Below, in pieces: positions 16,460-23,816 of a stretch of 26,062 nt of DNA. The DNA lies in assembly GCA_002349525.1 (NCBI GenBank), contig DEDL01000009.1, positions 185-26,246 on the forward strand, in the 5' to 3' direction. Below the pieces are notes generated by a model. The model searched no databases and was not told the origin of the DNA. It saw nothing but the letters and a program-made list of their open reading frames with translations. The DNA is from Lachnoclostridium sp. UBA2905. Lineage in GTDB: Bacteria; Bacillota; Clostridia; Lachnospirales; Lachnospiraceae. Numbering within the stretch: position 1 is the stretch's first letter; each line of letters starts with the position of its first letter. The position numbers were made by a program, and so were the translations under genes.

Positions 16460-17344
16460 TTATTTGGTGCGGTTTATAAGAGAGTCAATAAGCTTTTCAA
16501 CAAATTCCTTATCTCCTGTGGTATCAAGTTGGTGAAGAAGCTCACTTGCTTTATGTGAATAATTCTTCACATCCTCTTTTGCCCTGTCCATACCAAGAAA
16601 CTGTACATATGTTGTCTTATTGTTCTTCTCGTCACTGTTAACCGGTTTTCCAAGCTCCATAGTAGTGCTCGTAACATCAAGAATATCATCCTGTATCTGA
16701 AAAGCTATTCCAACATTCAGGGCAATCTCACCAAGCTGTTCTACTGTTTTATCATCAGCTCCTGCAAGTATTCCGCCAACCATAAATGATGCCTCTAAAA
16801 GAGCGCCTGTCTTTAATCTGTATATGAATAAAAGCATGTCCATATCAGGCACCCTGCCATTCATCTTAACATCAACTACCTGACCGCCTACCATACCGTA
16901 AACTCCGGCTTTTTTTGTAAGTACCTCAAGTGCCTTCGCTGCTCTTTCAGGATATCCACAGCCAAAGGCTTTCATACAGGTTTCATATGCATAATTAAGC
17001 AGTGCATCCCCTGCAAGTATTCCCATATCTTCCCCATACACAATATGGGTTGTCTTTCTTCCTCTTCTGTAATCATCATCATCCATAGCCGGAAGGTCAT
17101 CATGAATAAGGGAATATGTATGGATCATCTCTATTGCAGCCATAAATGGCTCAATAAGGTCTCTGTCACTTCCACCACACATAAGATATACTTCATTCAT
17201 AAACATTGGTCTGAGTCTTTTTCCCCCGGCCATAAGTGCATACTCCATCGCTTCAAATATCACCTTCTGGTAACCTTCCTTTGAAGGCATATATTTAACC
17301 AGAATGTTCTCAATATCATTCACTTTTTCCTTCAGCTGTTCCAT
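16460..17344 (-). CDS. ispA: Polyprenyl (farnesyl/geranyl) diphosphate synthase
   Basis: Short-chain trans-prenyltransferase that condenses isopentenyl diphosphate with allylic diphosphates, most likely giving farnesyl diphosphate for undecaprenyl-phosphate and quinone synthesis. It has 294 residues, with the first Asp-rich motif DDLPAMDDDD at 82-91 (the longer bacterial form) followed by RRG, and the second motif QDDILD at 218-223. The GGKRLRP substrate motif is at 40-46. GGAGG lies six bases from ATG 17344. The start overlaps the end of xseB by 29 bases, which points to coupled translation. Confidence 0.94.
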   Translation of the reverse strand: MEQLKEKVNDIENILVKYMPSKEGYQKVIFEAMEYALMAGGKRLRPMFMNEVYLMCGGSDRDLIEPFMAAIEMIHTYSLIHDDLPAMDDDDYRRGRKTTHIVYGEDMGILAGDALLNYAYETCMKAFGCGYPERAAKALEVLTKKAGVYGMVGGQVVDVKMNGRVPDMDMLLFIYRLKTGALLEASFMVGGILAGADDKTVEQLGEIALNVGIAFQIQDDILDVTSTTMELGKPVNSDEKNNKTTYVQFLGMDRAKEDVKNYSHKASELLHQLDTTGDKEFVEKLIDSLINRTK

Positions 17345-17525
17345 CAGAACCCTCCTTTAAGATAATGAGTTTCTTCTCAACCTTATCTATCTCTTTGTTG
17401 CATGAGGCTAAAAGCTTCATTCCCTGTTCATACATATGAAACAGTTCTTCAAGGCTCATGTCATTATTTTCCATGTCATCTATAAGCTGTTCAAGCTTTT
17501 CAAAATTATCCTCAAGTTTTGCCAT
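17316..17525 (-). CDS. xseB: Exodeoxyribonuclease VII small subunit
   Basis: Helical small subunit of exonuclease VII (69 residues, normal length), which coats the XseA coiled coil and makes the active XseA-XseB complex that degrades single-stranded DNA. The family pattern FEKLEQLIDDMEN, SLEELFHMYEQGMKL and the Lys/Glu-rich end are clear. The ATG shares one base with the xseA stop (TAATG), so the two subunits are probably made in coupled fashion. Confidence 0.93.
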   Translation of the reverse strand: MAKLEDNFEKLEQLIDDMENNDMSLEELFHMYEQGMKLLASCNKEIDKVEKKLIILKEGSDGTAEGKSE

Positions 17526-18718
17526 TATACTTCCTCCACTTTTGCGGTAAATGAGCCGTCTGACACATTCACCCTGATTATATCGCCGGCATTAACCTGG
17601 CTCTTTTTAATTACAGCTTCACCCTTATCATTCTCCACAAAGGAATAGCCCTGGGAAAGTCTGTTAAGAGGTGAAAGACCCTTTAACTTACCGGCATTAA
17701 TGGCAAGCCTGTTTTTTAATACATTAAGCTTTTCAGTCATCAGTCTGTCAAGCTCATCTGCCATACCCAAAGAAAGCTGCCTTTTACTCATTATCTGCAT
17801 GTCAGGACTAAGTGCTTTAAGCCTTGTACTGTATATATCCACTGACCTTCTGCAGTCTGCAATTTTTCTTTCGAGTATGATTTCCAGATTATTATGCAAA
17901 ATATCAAATTCCCTGTAGAGCTTTGTAATCTCAGTTACTGCAAGCTCTGCTGCAGCTGATGGGGTTGGTGCCCTCATATCAGCCACATAATCAGAAAGGG
18001 TCGTGTCAACCTCATGTCCTACAGCCGATATTACCGGTGTTTCGCATTCAAATATTGCACGGCACACACATTCTTCATTAAAGGCAAATAAGTCCTCAAA
18101 GGAACCACCGCCACGTCCCACAATAAGAACATCCAGATTCATCTTATCAAGATATTTTATTCCCTTTGAAATGGAAACAGCAGCTTCCTCCCCCTGCACG
18201 ATTGCAGGATAAAGATAAAGCTGCACATATGGATTTCTTCTGTGAGTTATATTAACTATATCCTGTATGGCAGCTCCTGTTTCGGCTGTCACAACACCTA
18301 TTCTGCCGCAATATTTTGGCAGTGATTTTTTATAAACATCACTAAAAAGCCCTTCAGACGAGAGCTTTTCTTTCAACATTTCAAGTTTTTCATACAGCCT
18401 TCCATATCCATCCCTGAACACTCTGGATACATATATCTGATATTTGCCATCACGTTCATAAACTCCTACTGACCCTATAATGACAACACTCATTCCATCC
18501 TTCAGCGTAAAGTCAAGATTCCTTCTGTTACCAGCAAACATTACGCAGGACAATCTGCTGCCACTGTCCTTAAGAGTAAAATAAATATGTCCCGATGTAT
18601 GATAGGTACAGTTGGATATCTCCCCGGAAACAGGAAGCTCCTTAAGAGCCTCATTTTTCAAAAACATGTCTTTGATATATCTGTTCACCTGGGAAACCGT
18701 ATATGCCTGATTCATCAT
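17525..18718 (-). CDS. xseA: Exodeoxyribonuclease VII large subunit
   Basis: Catalytic subunit of exonuclease VII, 397 residues, normal length. An N-terminal OB fold for single-stranded DNA covers about residues 5-100 (SGEISNCTYHTSGHIYFTLKD, broken here as one motif region at 31-51). The catalytic domain has TAETGAAIQDI (144-154), GRGGGSFEDLFAFN (201-214) and SAVGHEVDTTLSDYVAD (231-247); a coiled coil then leads to the YSFVENDKG C-terminus. The start overlaps the nusB stop. ATG 18718 and the adjacent ATG 18715 are both possible; AAGG sits three and six bases away respectively, slightly favouring the second. Confidence 0.95.
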   Translation of the reverse strand: MMNQAYTVSQVNRYIKDMFLKNEALKELPVSGEISNCTYHTSGHIYFTLKDSGSRLSCVMFAGNRRNLDFTLKDGMSVVIIGSVGVYERDGKYQIYVSRVFRDGYGRLYEKLEMLKEKLSSEGLFSDVYKKSLPKYCGRIGVVTAETGAAIQDIVNITHRRNPYVQLYLYPAIVQGEEAAVSISKGIKYLDKMNLDVLIVGRGGGSFEDLFAFNEECVCRAIFECETPVISAVGHEVDTTLSDYVADMRAPTPSAAAELAVTEITKLYREFDILHNNLEIILERKIADCRRSVDIYSTRLKALSPDMQIMSKRQLSLGMADELDRLMTEKLNVLKNRLAINAGKLKGLSPLNRLSQGYSFVENDKGEAVIKKSQVNAGDIIRVNVSDGSFTAKVEEV

Positions 18719-19134
18719 TTACCTTCTTCGCTCTGCTCATAAACATTGGCAAGAATACCATTGATAAATGATGCAGAATTATCCGTTCCATATTTCTTGG
18801 CAAGCTCCACAGCCTCATTGATTGCTACCTTAATCGGAACATGCTCATCATAAAGCATCTCATATATTGCAAGTCTTAATATATTAAGATCTGCATTGCC
18901 GATACGGTTAAGCTTCCAGCCCTTGGCATTCTTCTCAATAAGTGGATCAATATCAGAAATCCTGCCCTTAACTGCTTTAAGTTTACTCTTTATCTCTTCA
19001 TGTTCTTCCTCTGAAGGTTCATCATCTTTTGTACTCCAATACATCAGATACTGCTCTTCAAATTCATGCTCATCATGAAAGCCTGTTTCAAAAAGCATGC
19101 AAAACAGATGCTCTCTTATTTCACGTCTTGTCAT
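18715..19134 (-). CDS. nusB: Transcription antitermination factor NusB
   Basis: NusB binds boxA RNA together with NusE (S10) and supports rRNA transcription and processing. The protein has 139 residues, the normal size, beginning with MTRREIREHLFCMLFE. The conserved C-terminal part includes NILRLAIYEMLY, VPIKVAINEAVELAKKYG and the SFINGILANV ending typical of the family. An acidic stretch around residues 30-50 is somewhat longer than usual. AAGGA lies eight bases before ATG 19134. It heads the packed nusB-xseA-xseB-ispA-dxs run. Confidence 0.95.
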   Translation of the reverse strand: MTRREIREHLFCMLFETGFHDEHEFEEQYLMYWSTKDDEPSEEEHEEIKSKLKAVKGRISDIDPLIEKNAKGWKLNRIGNADLNILRLAIYEMLYDEHVPIKVAINEAVELAKKYGTDNSASFINGILANVYEQSEEGK

Positions 19135-19187
19135 TATTATTATCCTTCCGAAACTATTGTCCTGCCATTACCATTAAAATGAGTCAA

Positions 19188-19586
19188 TTATTCATCCTTG
19201 GATATTGACACTCCGGCAATTCTTATATTAACTTCCTTAACCTCAAATCCTGTCATGTTCTCAACAGACTGGCTTACTCTGTCCTGGATCTGCTTACATG
19301 TTTTAAGAATGTTATAGCCATACTTCATTACGATATTCATATCTATCATAACTTTTTCTTCTTCAATAACAGCCTTAACTCCCTTTGACAGATTCTTAAC
19401 ACCAAGCTTACCTGCTATCTCGTTGGTAAATGATCCCAGTGTTGATTCAACACCTTCAACCTCTATAGCTGCTAAAGCTGCAATACCTGCAACTACATCA
19501 GCTGATATCTTAACTTCACCAAAACTGTCTTTTTCAATTCTGATGTTTTCATATGCACGATTGATCTCCTGTTCCTTTACTGCCAT
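19188..19586 (-). CDS. Asp23/Gls24-family envelope stress protein
   Basis: Small Asp23/Gls24 (DUF322) protein, 132 residues. The family is linked to the cell envelope and alkaline or general stress; in Staphylococcus Asp23 is membrane-associated through AmaP. Core features are VKISADVVAGIAALAAIEVEGV, with the block split here into the conserved helix-strand pattern at about residues 24-45, and VEEEKV.., NVKYG-like and VNIRIAGV segments near the end. The frame is open 26 codons further up, but ATG 19586 is preceded by GGGAGGT at the right distance and downstream of a good promoter, so it is the start. In clostridia this gene commonly sits between spoIIIAH and nusB, as here. It probably drives nusB and the following genes as well. 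Confidence 0.9.
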   Translation of the reverse strand: MAVKEQEINRAYENIRIEKDSFGEVKISADVVAGIAALAAIEVEGVESTLGSFTNEIAGKLGVKNLSKGVKAVIEEEKVMIDMNIVMKYGYNILKTCKQIQDRVSQSVENMTGFEVKEVNIRIAGVSISKDE

Positions 19587-19600
19587 AATGACCTCCCTTC

Positions 19601-19620
19601 GGTGTATTATCTTATACACC
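19601..19620 (-). promoter_or_regulatory. Hairpin in the asp23-like leader
   Basis: GGTGTAT and ATACACC form a perfect 7-bp stem with a 6-base loop, in the 5' leader and only three bases before the GAAGGGAGG ribosome binding region. It has no U run, so it is not a terminator. It may stabilise the message or modulate access to the ribosome binding site. Confidence 0.6.
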
Positions 19621-19635
19621 AATTCATATGTAGTC

Positions 19636-19664
19636 ATTATAACAAATGAACAAAGGTTTGACAA
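19636..19664 (-). promoter_or_regulatory. Sigma-A promoter for asp23-like gene and nusB run
   Basis: On the minus strand, TTGTCA (19664-19659) and TATAAT (19641-19636) are spaced by exactly 17 bases: five of six and six of six consensus bases. The predicted start near 19629 leaves a leader of about 40 bases. It is the best vegetative promoter in the window and separates the housekeeping run from the sporulation operon. Confidence 0.85.
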
Positions 19665-19684
19665 CCAGCTTTCATTTTACAGCA

Positions 19685-20515
19685 TTATTTTTCCACGCCC
19701 ACTGGTGTTATGACAATATTATCAGCCTTTATATTAGTCTTTCTCATTATAATATCCTGAATTTTTGCAATATCAGTTTCATTCAGATTACCTGCATTAA
19801 CTATTACATCACAATTTTCATCAACTATGTTGACTATACAGTCACCATAGCCCTTTGCTTCTAACATTGCCTCTGCTGCAGTTTCTTTTTCAGAATTTTC
19901 AGTAAGTTCAATTACCTCGCTGACAGCTTTGTCTCTCTGGCTTTCTGTGGCCATCTGGTTGTTAACAAGCTCCATAAGAATTTCCTTGTTTTTGGAGCGG
20001 GTCTGTTCCCTTGAAAGCTTTGCCTGGTCAAAATATTTTGAGCCTATTGTTCCTGACACCAAAACAGCTTCCCCGGCTTTTTCACTTTCTGCTGTTTCTA
20101 TCACCTTACCATCGGATGTAGTGGCTGTATTATTTGCATCAGTTACTTTATTTGTATCAGCTGTATTATTTGTATCAGCTGTATTGCCAGTATTGGTCTG
20201 GTCCTTTGCGTCAGCCGCATTGTCTGCAACACCTGTATTGCCGGCATCAGCTACATCCTCAGAAAGGCCTGCATCCTTATCAGTGGCTGTAGTATCACTT
20301 GTTTTGGCAGCTGTGTCATTTTCTACAATTTCAGGTGATACTATGTAATCTCCTGACTCTGAAAGCTGGTATGTATCATTTTCCTCTGTTATCGAAGCAC
20401 TGTCAATAGGCTTCGTTTTACTGTTTTCCTGTGTAATTGACAAATAACCTGCAACAGCAATCATAAGTGCAAGCGCTGTTATAACCACCTGATTCTTTCC
20501 AAAAATCTTTCTCAA
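19685..20515 (-). CDS. spoIIIAH: Stage III sporulation protein AH
   Basis: Mother-cell component of the SpoIIIA-SpoIIQ channel; its extracellular domain binds SpoIIQ from the forespore and resembles ring-building YscJ/FliF domains. It has one membrane helix at about residues 10-27. A long, acidic Asn/Thr/Asp/Ala-rich linker runs from about 45 to 150, containing near-identical 18-bp repeats that encode TADTNN-like units. The conserved domain runs from about 155 to the end (QAKLSREQTRSKNKEILMEL area, ending in VITPVGVEK). At 276 residues it is longer than B. subtilis SpoIIIAH (218); the linker accounts for the difference. The start is TTG 20515 after AGGGGGAT. Confidence 0.93.
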   Translation of the reverse strand: MRKIFGKNQVVITALALMIAVAGYLSITQENSKTKPIDSASITEENDTYQLSESGDYIVSPEIVENDTAAKTSDTTATDKDAGLSEDVADAGNTGVADNAADAKDQTNTGNTADTNNTADTNKVTDANNTATTSDGKVIETAESEKAGEAVLVSGTIGSKYFDQAKLSREQTRSKNKEILMELVNNQMATESQRDKAVSEVIELTENSEKETAAEAMLEAKGYGDCIVNIVDENCDVIVNAGNLNETDIAKIQDIIMRKTNIKADNIVITPVGVEK

Positions 20516-20536
20516 TCTTATATCCCCCTGTGAATA

Positions 20537-21136
20537 TTATTTTAGTTTCATTACTTTTATCTTATGAAGTTCAACCCCAAATAATACCTGTATTGTCTCA
20601 ATTATTTCTTTTTTCACTTCAGGATTATCACCGCCCTCAGCCACCACAAGAACACCATTAACCTGGGGCTCAATTTTTTTAATAATATAAGGTGTCTTAT
20701 CATTGCCGTTTTCCTCATAAACCGTTGTTTCATCCCGCTTTGACGAATTTTTTTCAATAAGGGTGCCATCACCCGGAGAATTATGTTCATTGGAGGTATC
20801 ATACGGATTGTCCTTTAAGGCGACCTTTTCAGAGGATGCCTTAAGAGTTATCATAACCTCCGTACGACCTACTCCGGCTGCATTTTCAAGAGCAGCCTTA
20901 AGCTCTTTTTCCATATCATTTACATACTTATAGTCTGTATTATCCACACCTTCATATATCCCCTGGCTGGTTGTATCAGTATTATTTTCAGCCTTTTTAT
21001 GAGTCGCAGTATTAAGACCGGCTATACTGCCATCCTTTAAGGACAGCATTATAATTGCAATTACACAGACAGCTATTACAATTATCTTTTTAATGCCAAG
21101 ACCTGACAAAAAATCATTTGCATCATCTTTCTTCAT
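20537..21136 (-). CDS. spoIIIAG: Stage III sporulation protein AG
   Basis: Channel component that forms a large ring in the space between mother cell and forespore. It has about 199 residues with a short cytoplasmic start, one membrane helix (IIVIAVCVIAIIML near residues 17-30) and an extracellular domain with EKELKAALENAAGVGRTEVM, then GVLVVAEGGDNPEVK near 160, as in the family. GTG 21145 is in frame upstream, but ATG 21136 is preferred. It overlaps the spoIIIAF end by 14 bases, with GAGG just before. AG and AH are adjacent, as usual. Confidence 0.92.
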   Translation of the reverse strand: MKKDDANDFLSGLGIKKIIVIAVCVIAIIMLSLKDGSIAGLNTATHKKAENNTDTTSQGIYEGVDNTDYKYVNDMEKELKAALENAAGVGRTEVMITLKASSEKVALKDNPYDTSNEHNSPGDGTLIEKNSSKRDETTVYEENGNDKTPYIIKKIEPQVNGVLVVAEGGDNPEVKKEIIETIQVLFGVELHKIKVMKLK

Positions 21137-21440
21137 TTTCCTCACAACCTTCCTTCAGCATATCGTCTACATAAGAATCGGCTTTTTCCATATCATCAAG
21201 GGTATCAGAAGCAATCCCCCTGTCCACACACTCATTTACATATTGAATTATTTTTTCCTCTATATCTTTTCCGGCATCAGGCAATTCGTATAGTGGCTTT
21301 ATAATCATTATAATCAGGACAATTCCAGTAAATAATCTGATGTATTTTTTGTATACATCAGAACTTAGAAGATTATCCACAACTGTTATCAGAAGTACAA
21401 ATGCACATATATTTTTAACCGTCATAATCAGATTATCCAT
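21123..21440 (-). CDS. spoIIIAF: Stage III sporulation protein AF
   Basis: Small membrane protein of the SpoIIIA complex, 105 residues, shorter than the 206 residues of B. subtilis SpoIIIAF. Two hydrophobic segments (about 7-24 and 33-47) are followed by an extracytoplasmic tail. The tail is reduced here compared with the longer homologues. AAGGAG lies seven bases before ATG 21440. Identification rests on hydrophobic pattern, the VYKKYIRLFTGIVLIIMIIKPL-type segment between the helices, and position between AE and AG. Confidence 0.85.
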   Translation of the reverse strand: MDNLIMTVKNICAFVLLITVVDNLLSSDVYKKYIRLFTGIVLIIMIIKPLYELPDAGKDIEEKIIQYVNECVDRGIASDTLDDMEKADSYVDDMLKEGCEENEER

Positions 21441-21451
21441 AAGCCCGCTCC

Positions 21452-22477
21452 TTACACATTTGTGGAAAATAAAACCACAGCAATAGTTATTAAAAATAAA
21501 AGTGCTGACATTGCAACTATTAAAAAAAGCATTTTTATAGTTCTTGCCGCCTGACTAAGACACCCTCCCATCCGCTTGTCAACACATACCGGCTGTGCTG
21601 CTGCCGCTAAAAGTCTGCACACAAAGTCATACATCAGAAGCTTTGCGGCAGGATAAAGACATATAAGCATAATAAAAATAAGTCCTGCGACACCGATTGA
21701 ATTTTTAATTATGTTTCCTGCACCAAATACTACTTCAAATGCTGTACCTATCTGACTTCCCGCGCCAGGCACTGACATAATCCTCTTCATAAGAACACTA
21801 CGTATTTCAGAAGTTTGTGGCAGGATAATACTCTCCACCACTCCTACCCCCATTACAAGTACAAATATACTTTTAAGTCCCCACATGACTATTTTTTCTA
21901 TAAGCTTAAGAGCATTTGAAAAATAATCTTCTACAAGAAGCGGGTTAAGCATTCCTATAATAAAATACATATTTACCATTGGCAGAAATATTTTAAGTAT
22001 AATCCCTTCCACAATGGCAATCAGAATCAGTGCTGACTGATAAAATACAAGGGAAGAACTGCTCCCCAAAACATAAGTAACTGATACGAAAAATGATGGA
22101 AGCAGGGCTGTCATAAATTCAATTAAAAGCCTAAGTCCATTTTCAGCAATCAGATACATGCCTGAAAAATTCGTGGCAAGAAGCATGTACATTAACATAT
22201 ATGTAATATAAAAGCCCGTATCTGACACCTGTTTTGTAGCAAAGCTCCTTGATATTGTCACAAAAACCGCCGACATAAGTATAATGATTATAATGTCCGA
22301 TATAAGTGATCTCACATCCAAGAAGCTCATACTTAACACCGAAGCCGCATTGGAAATAATGTCTCCAAAACCTCCACTGCCGCCATTCATAAGGTTGTCT
22401 ACATATTTTTCAAAAGAAAATGAACCTCCTTTAATCTCATTAAGCACATTATCGACTTCTGAAAAATTCATATCCAT
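21452..22477 (-). CDS. spoIIIAE: Stage III sporulation protein AE
   Basis: Polytopic membrane protein of the SpoIIIA complex, 341 residues, with about seven hydrophobic segments. Family sequence is clear in VEDYFSNALKLIEKIV, GVGVVESIILPQTSE and MSVPGAGSQIGTAFEVV. Homologues such as B. subtilis SpoIIIAE (399 residues) begin with a signal peptide and a longer N-terminal domain. Here the protein starts with the soluble MDMNFSEVDNVL and has no signal peptide; an in-frame TAG lies just upstream, so no longer form exists. ATG 22477 is eight bases after GGAGG. The gap before it is a 35-bp tandem array. Confidence 0.92.
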   Translation of the reverse strand: MDMNFSEVDNVLNEIKGGSFSFEKYVDNLMNGGSGGFGDIISNAASVLSMSFLDVRSLISDIIIIILMSAVFVTISRSFATKQVSDTGFYITYMLMYMLLATNFSGMYLIAENGLRLLIEFMTALLPSFFVSVTYVLGSSSSLVFYQSALILIAIVEGIILKIFLPMVNMYFIIGMLNPLLVEDYFSNALKLIEKIVMWGLKSIFVLVMGVGVVESIILPQTSEIRSVLMKRIMSVPGAGSQIGTAFEVVFGAGNIIKNSIGVAGLIFIMLICLYPAAKLLMYDFVCRLLAAAAQPVCVDKRMGGCLSQAARTIKMLFLIVAMSALLFLITIAVVLFSTNV

Positions 22478-22491
22478 ATACAAAACCTCCT

Positions 22492-22610
22492 ATTCATCCA
22501 GAGAGCATCAGGTAAGGTATTAATGCATTCATCCAAGGAGCATCAGGCAAAACATTAAAGTATTCATCTAAGAAGCATCATGTGAAATATTAAACTGTTC
22601 ATCCAAGAAT
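22492..22610. repeat. 35-bp tandem array between spoIIIAD and spoIIIAE
   Basis: Three full units (22492-22526, 22527-22561, 22562-22596) share the pattern ATTCATCYARRGAGCATCA followed by a variable AT-rich half. A partial fourth unit (GTTCATCCAAGAAT) is the 3' end of spoIIIAD and includes its stop codon. The array therefore appears to have grown from the gene's end. It fills the gap up to the spoIIIAE ribosome binding site. Confidence 0.88.
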
Positions 22611-22970
22611 TGTATCAAGCAGAGCATTGAGAATAGGCGTACTGAGTAAGAGGATACTTAATTTTCCTGCAAGCTCCACCTGACCGGCAACCATTGAGTA
22701 ACCGGCATCCTTACATATATTTGCCGAAAAATCAGCAACAAATGCTATGCCTAGCATTTTCAATAAAATGCCAATATATGAGGAATCCACCTTAATATAT
22801 GTTGAAAATCTGGATATTAACTCCGTTATTCCAGATAACCTTCCTGCTACCATAAGCATTATAAGTACACAGCCGGCAACGGATATGTACATTCCGTATT
22901 CCTGCTTAAATTCTTTGCAAAACACAGCCACAAGAACAGTTATTACTGCAACTGCTGCTATCTTTATCAT
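22599..22970 (-). CDS. spoIIIAD: Stage III sporulation protein AD
   Basis: Small membrane protein of the SpoIIIA complex (123 residues, close to the usual 130). Four hydrophobic segments are visible, and the middle part YIGILLKMLGIAFVADFSAN followed by CKDAGYSMVAGQVELAGK is characteristic of the family. GGAGG is six bases before ATG 22970. It is separated from spoIIIAC by a 13-bp tandem array and from spoIIIAE by a 35-bp array, so the two longest gaps of the operon flank this gene. Confidence 0.93.
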   Translation of the reverse strand: MIKIAAVAVITVLVAVFCKEFKQEYGMYISVAGCVLIMLMVAGRLSGITELISRFSTYIKVDSSYIGILLKMLGIAFVADFSANICKDAGYSMVAGQVELAGKLSILLLSTPILNALLDTILG

Positions 22971-22983
22971 AAAATTCCTCCAG

Positions 22984-23089
22984 ATTACAGTGCTAAACTG
23001 CAGTGCTAAACTACAATGCTAAACTACAGTACTAAATTACAATGTCAAATCACAGCATTCTAAACTCCAGTGCTAAATTACAGTGAAAA
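22984..23089. repeat. 13-bp tandem array between spoIIIAC and spoIIIAD
   Basis: Eight units of about 13 bp (consensus on the plus strand AYTACAGTGCTAA) run from 22984 to 23089, one of them with a 2-bp insertion. The last unit (23077-23089) contains the spoIIIAC stop codon and its last coding bases. The array ends three bases from the spoIIIAD ribosome binding site, so it fills the whole gap. Confidence 0.9.
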
Positions 23090-23272
23090 AAGCTGCTCTA
23101 TAGTTTCAAATAATTCTGCTATATAAGGTATTATCCACAAAAGCACAAGAATGAGTCCCGCAAGGCTGGTTAGGAAGGCCTGTTCCTCTCTTCCCGAATG
23201 CTTCAGCACCTGGCTTAATACAGACACCAGAATACCAACTGCAGCTATCTTAAATATCAGACTAATGCTCAT
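23078..23272 (-). CDS. spoIIIAC: Stage III sporulation protein AC
   Basis: Very small membrane protein of the SpoIIIA complex, 64 residues (normal is about 68), with two membrane helices (about 4-20 and 34-52). The loop sequence LKHSGREEQAFLTSLAGL is the family signature. GGGGA precedes ATG 23272. The last bases before and through the stop codon are the first unit of the downstream 13-bp array. Confidence 0.93.
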   Translation of the reverse strand: MSISLIFKIAAVGILVSVLSQVLKHSGREEQAFLTSLAGLILVLLWIIPYIAELFETIEQLFSL

Positions 23273-23288
23273 ATCATTTCCCCGTCTT

Positions 23289-23816
23289 TCATATGATTAT
23301 TATGGCTATAAATAAACCTGCCGTTATCCCAAGCACCCTCAAAACCTTAACCTTTTGATAAATCTGTCCATAAAGATAGGAATTTCTTCTGTCAAGAAAG
23401 TTCATATACATCTGCGTTCTTTTTATCAGGGCATCCTTGGAAAGAAGTCCTATATCAGCTCCATATCGTATAAGCTCCTTCTTTTCTTCACCTGCAAGCA
23501 TTGCTGCCACTGGCAGTTCATTTACAGCACGAAGCCACATATCTGAAAGCTTTTCATTTTCACTGTTATTCTCTATCATGTGAGAGACCTGCTTAAAAAG
23601 TGGTTTCCACCTGCCCTCATACCCTGATATAACATTAACAAATGCCTCCTCCAAAGGAACCATGCCGTATGCAAATTCGCTTTTAAGCTTAAGAAGAAGT
23701 TTAAATAATTCTTCATTTACCACTATACGCTCCTTCTCTCTTTGTCCCATAAGTATTCCGTAATATGTACACAAAATAACAAGAATAATACTGCACCATA
23801 TTCTATAAACCGGCAT
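23289..23816 (-). CDS. spoIIIAB: Stage III sporulation protein AB
   Basis: Membrane-anchored component of the SpoIIIA complex, with similarity of fold to GspF/PilC platform proteins of secretion systems. In 175 residues it has an N-terminal helix (about 4-21), a helical cytoplasmic domain with LLLKLKSEFAYGMVPLEEAF, and a C-terminal hydrophobic helix. ATG 23816 lies nine bases after AAGGAG, overlaps the spoIIIAA end and gives a length close to B. subtilis SpoIIIAB (171). ATG 23837, seven codons upstream with a weaker AAAGG, is also possible. Confidence 0.92.
   Translation of the reverse strand: MPVYRIWCSIILVILCTYYGILMGQREKERIVVNEELFKLLLKLKSEFAYGMVPLEEAFVNVISGYEGRWKPLFKQVSHMIENNSENEKLSDMWLRAVNELPVAAMLAGEEKKELIRYGADIGLLSKDALIKRTQMYMNFLDRRNSYLYGQIYQKVKVLRVLGITAGLFIAIIII

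Noticed and set aside
22492..23089. Possible CRISPR arrays in the spoIIIA operon
   Set aside because: The units follow one another without unique spacers, have no dyad symmetry, and no cas genes are present.
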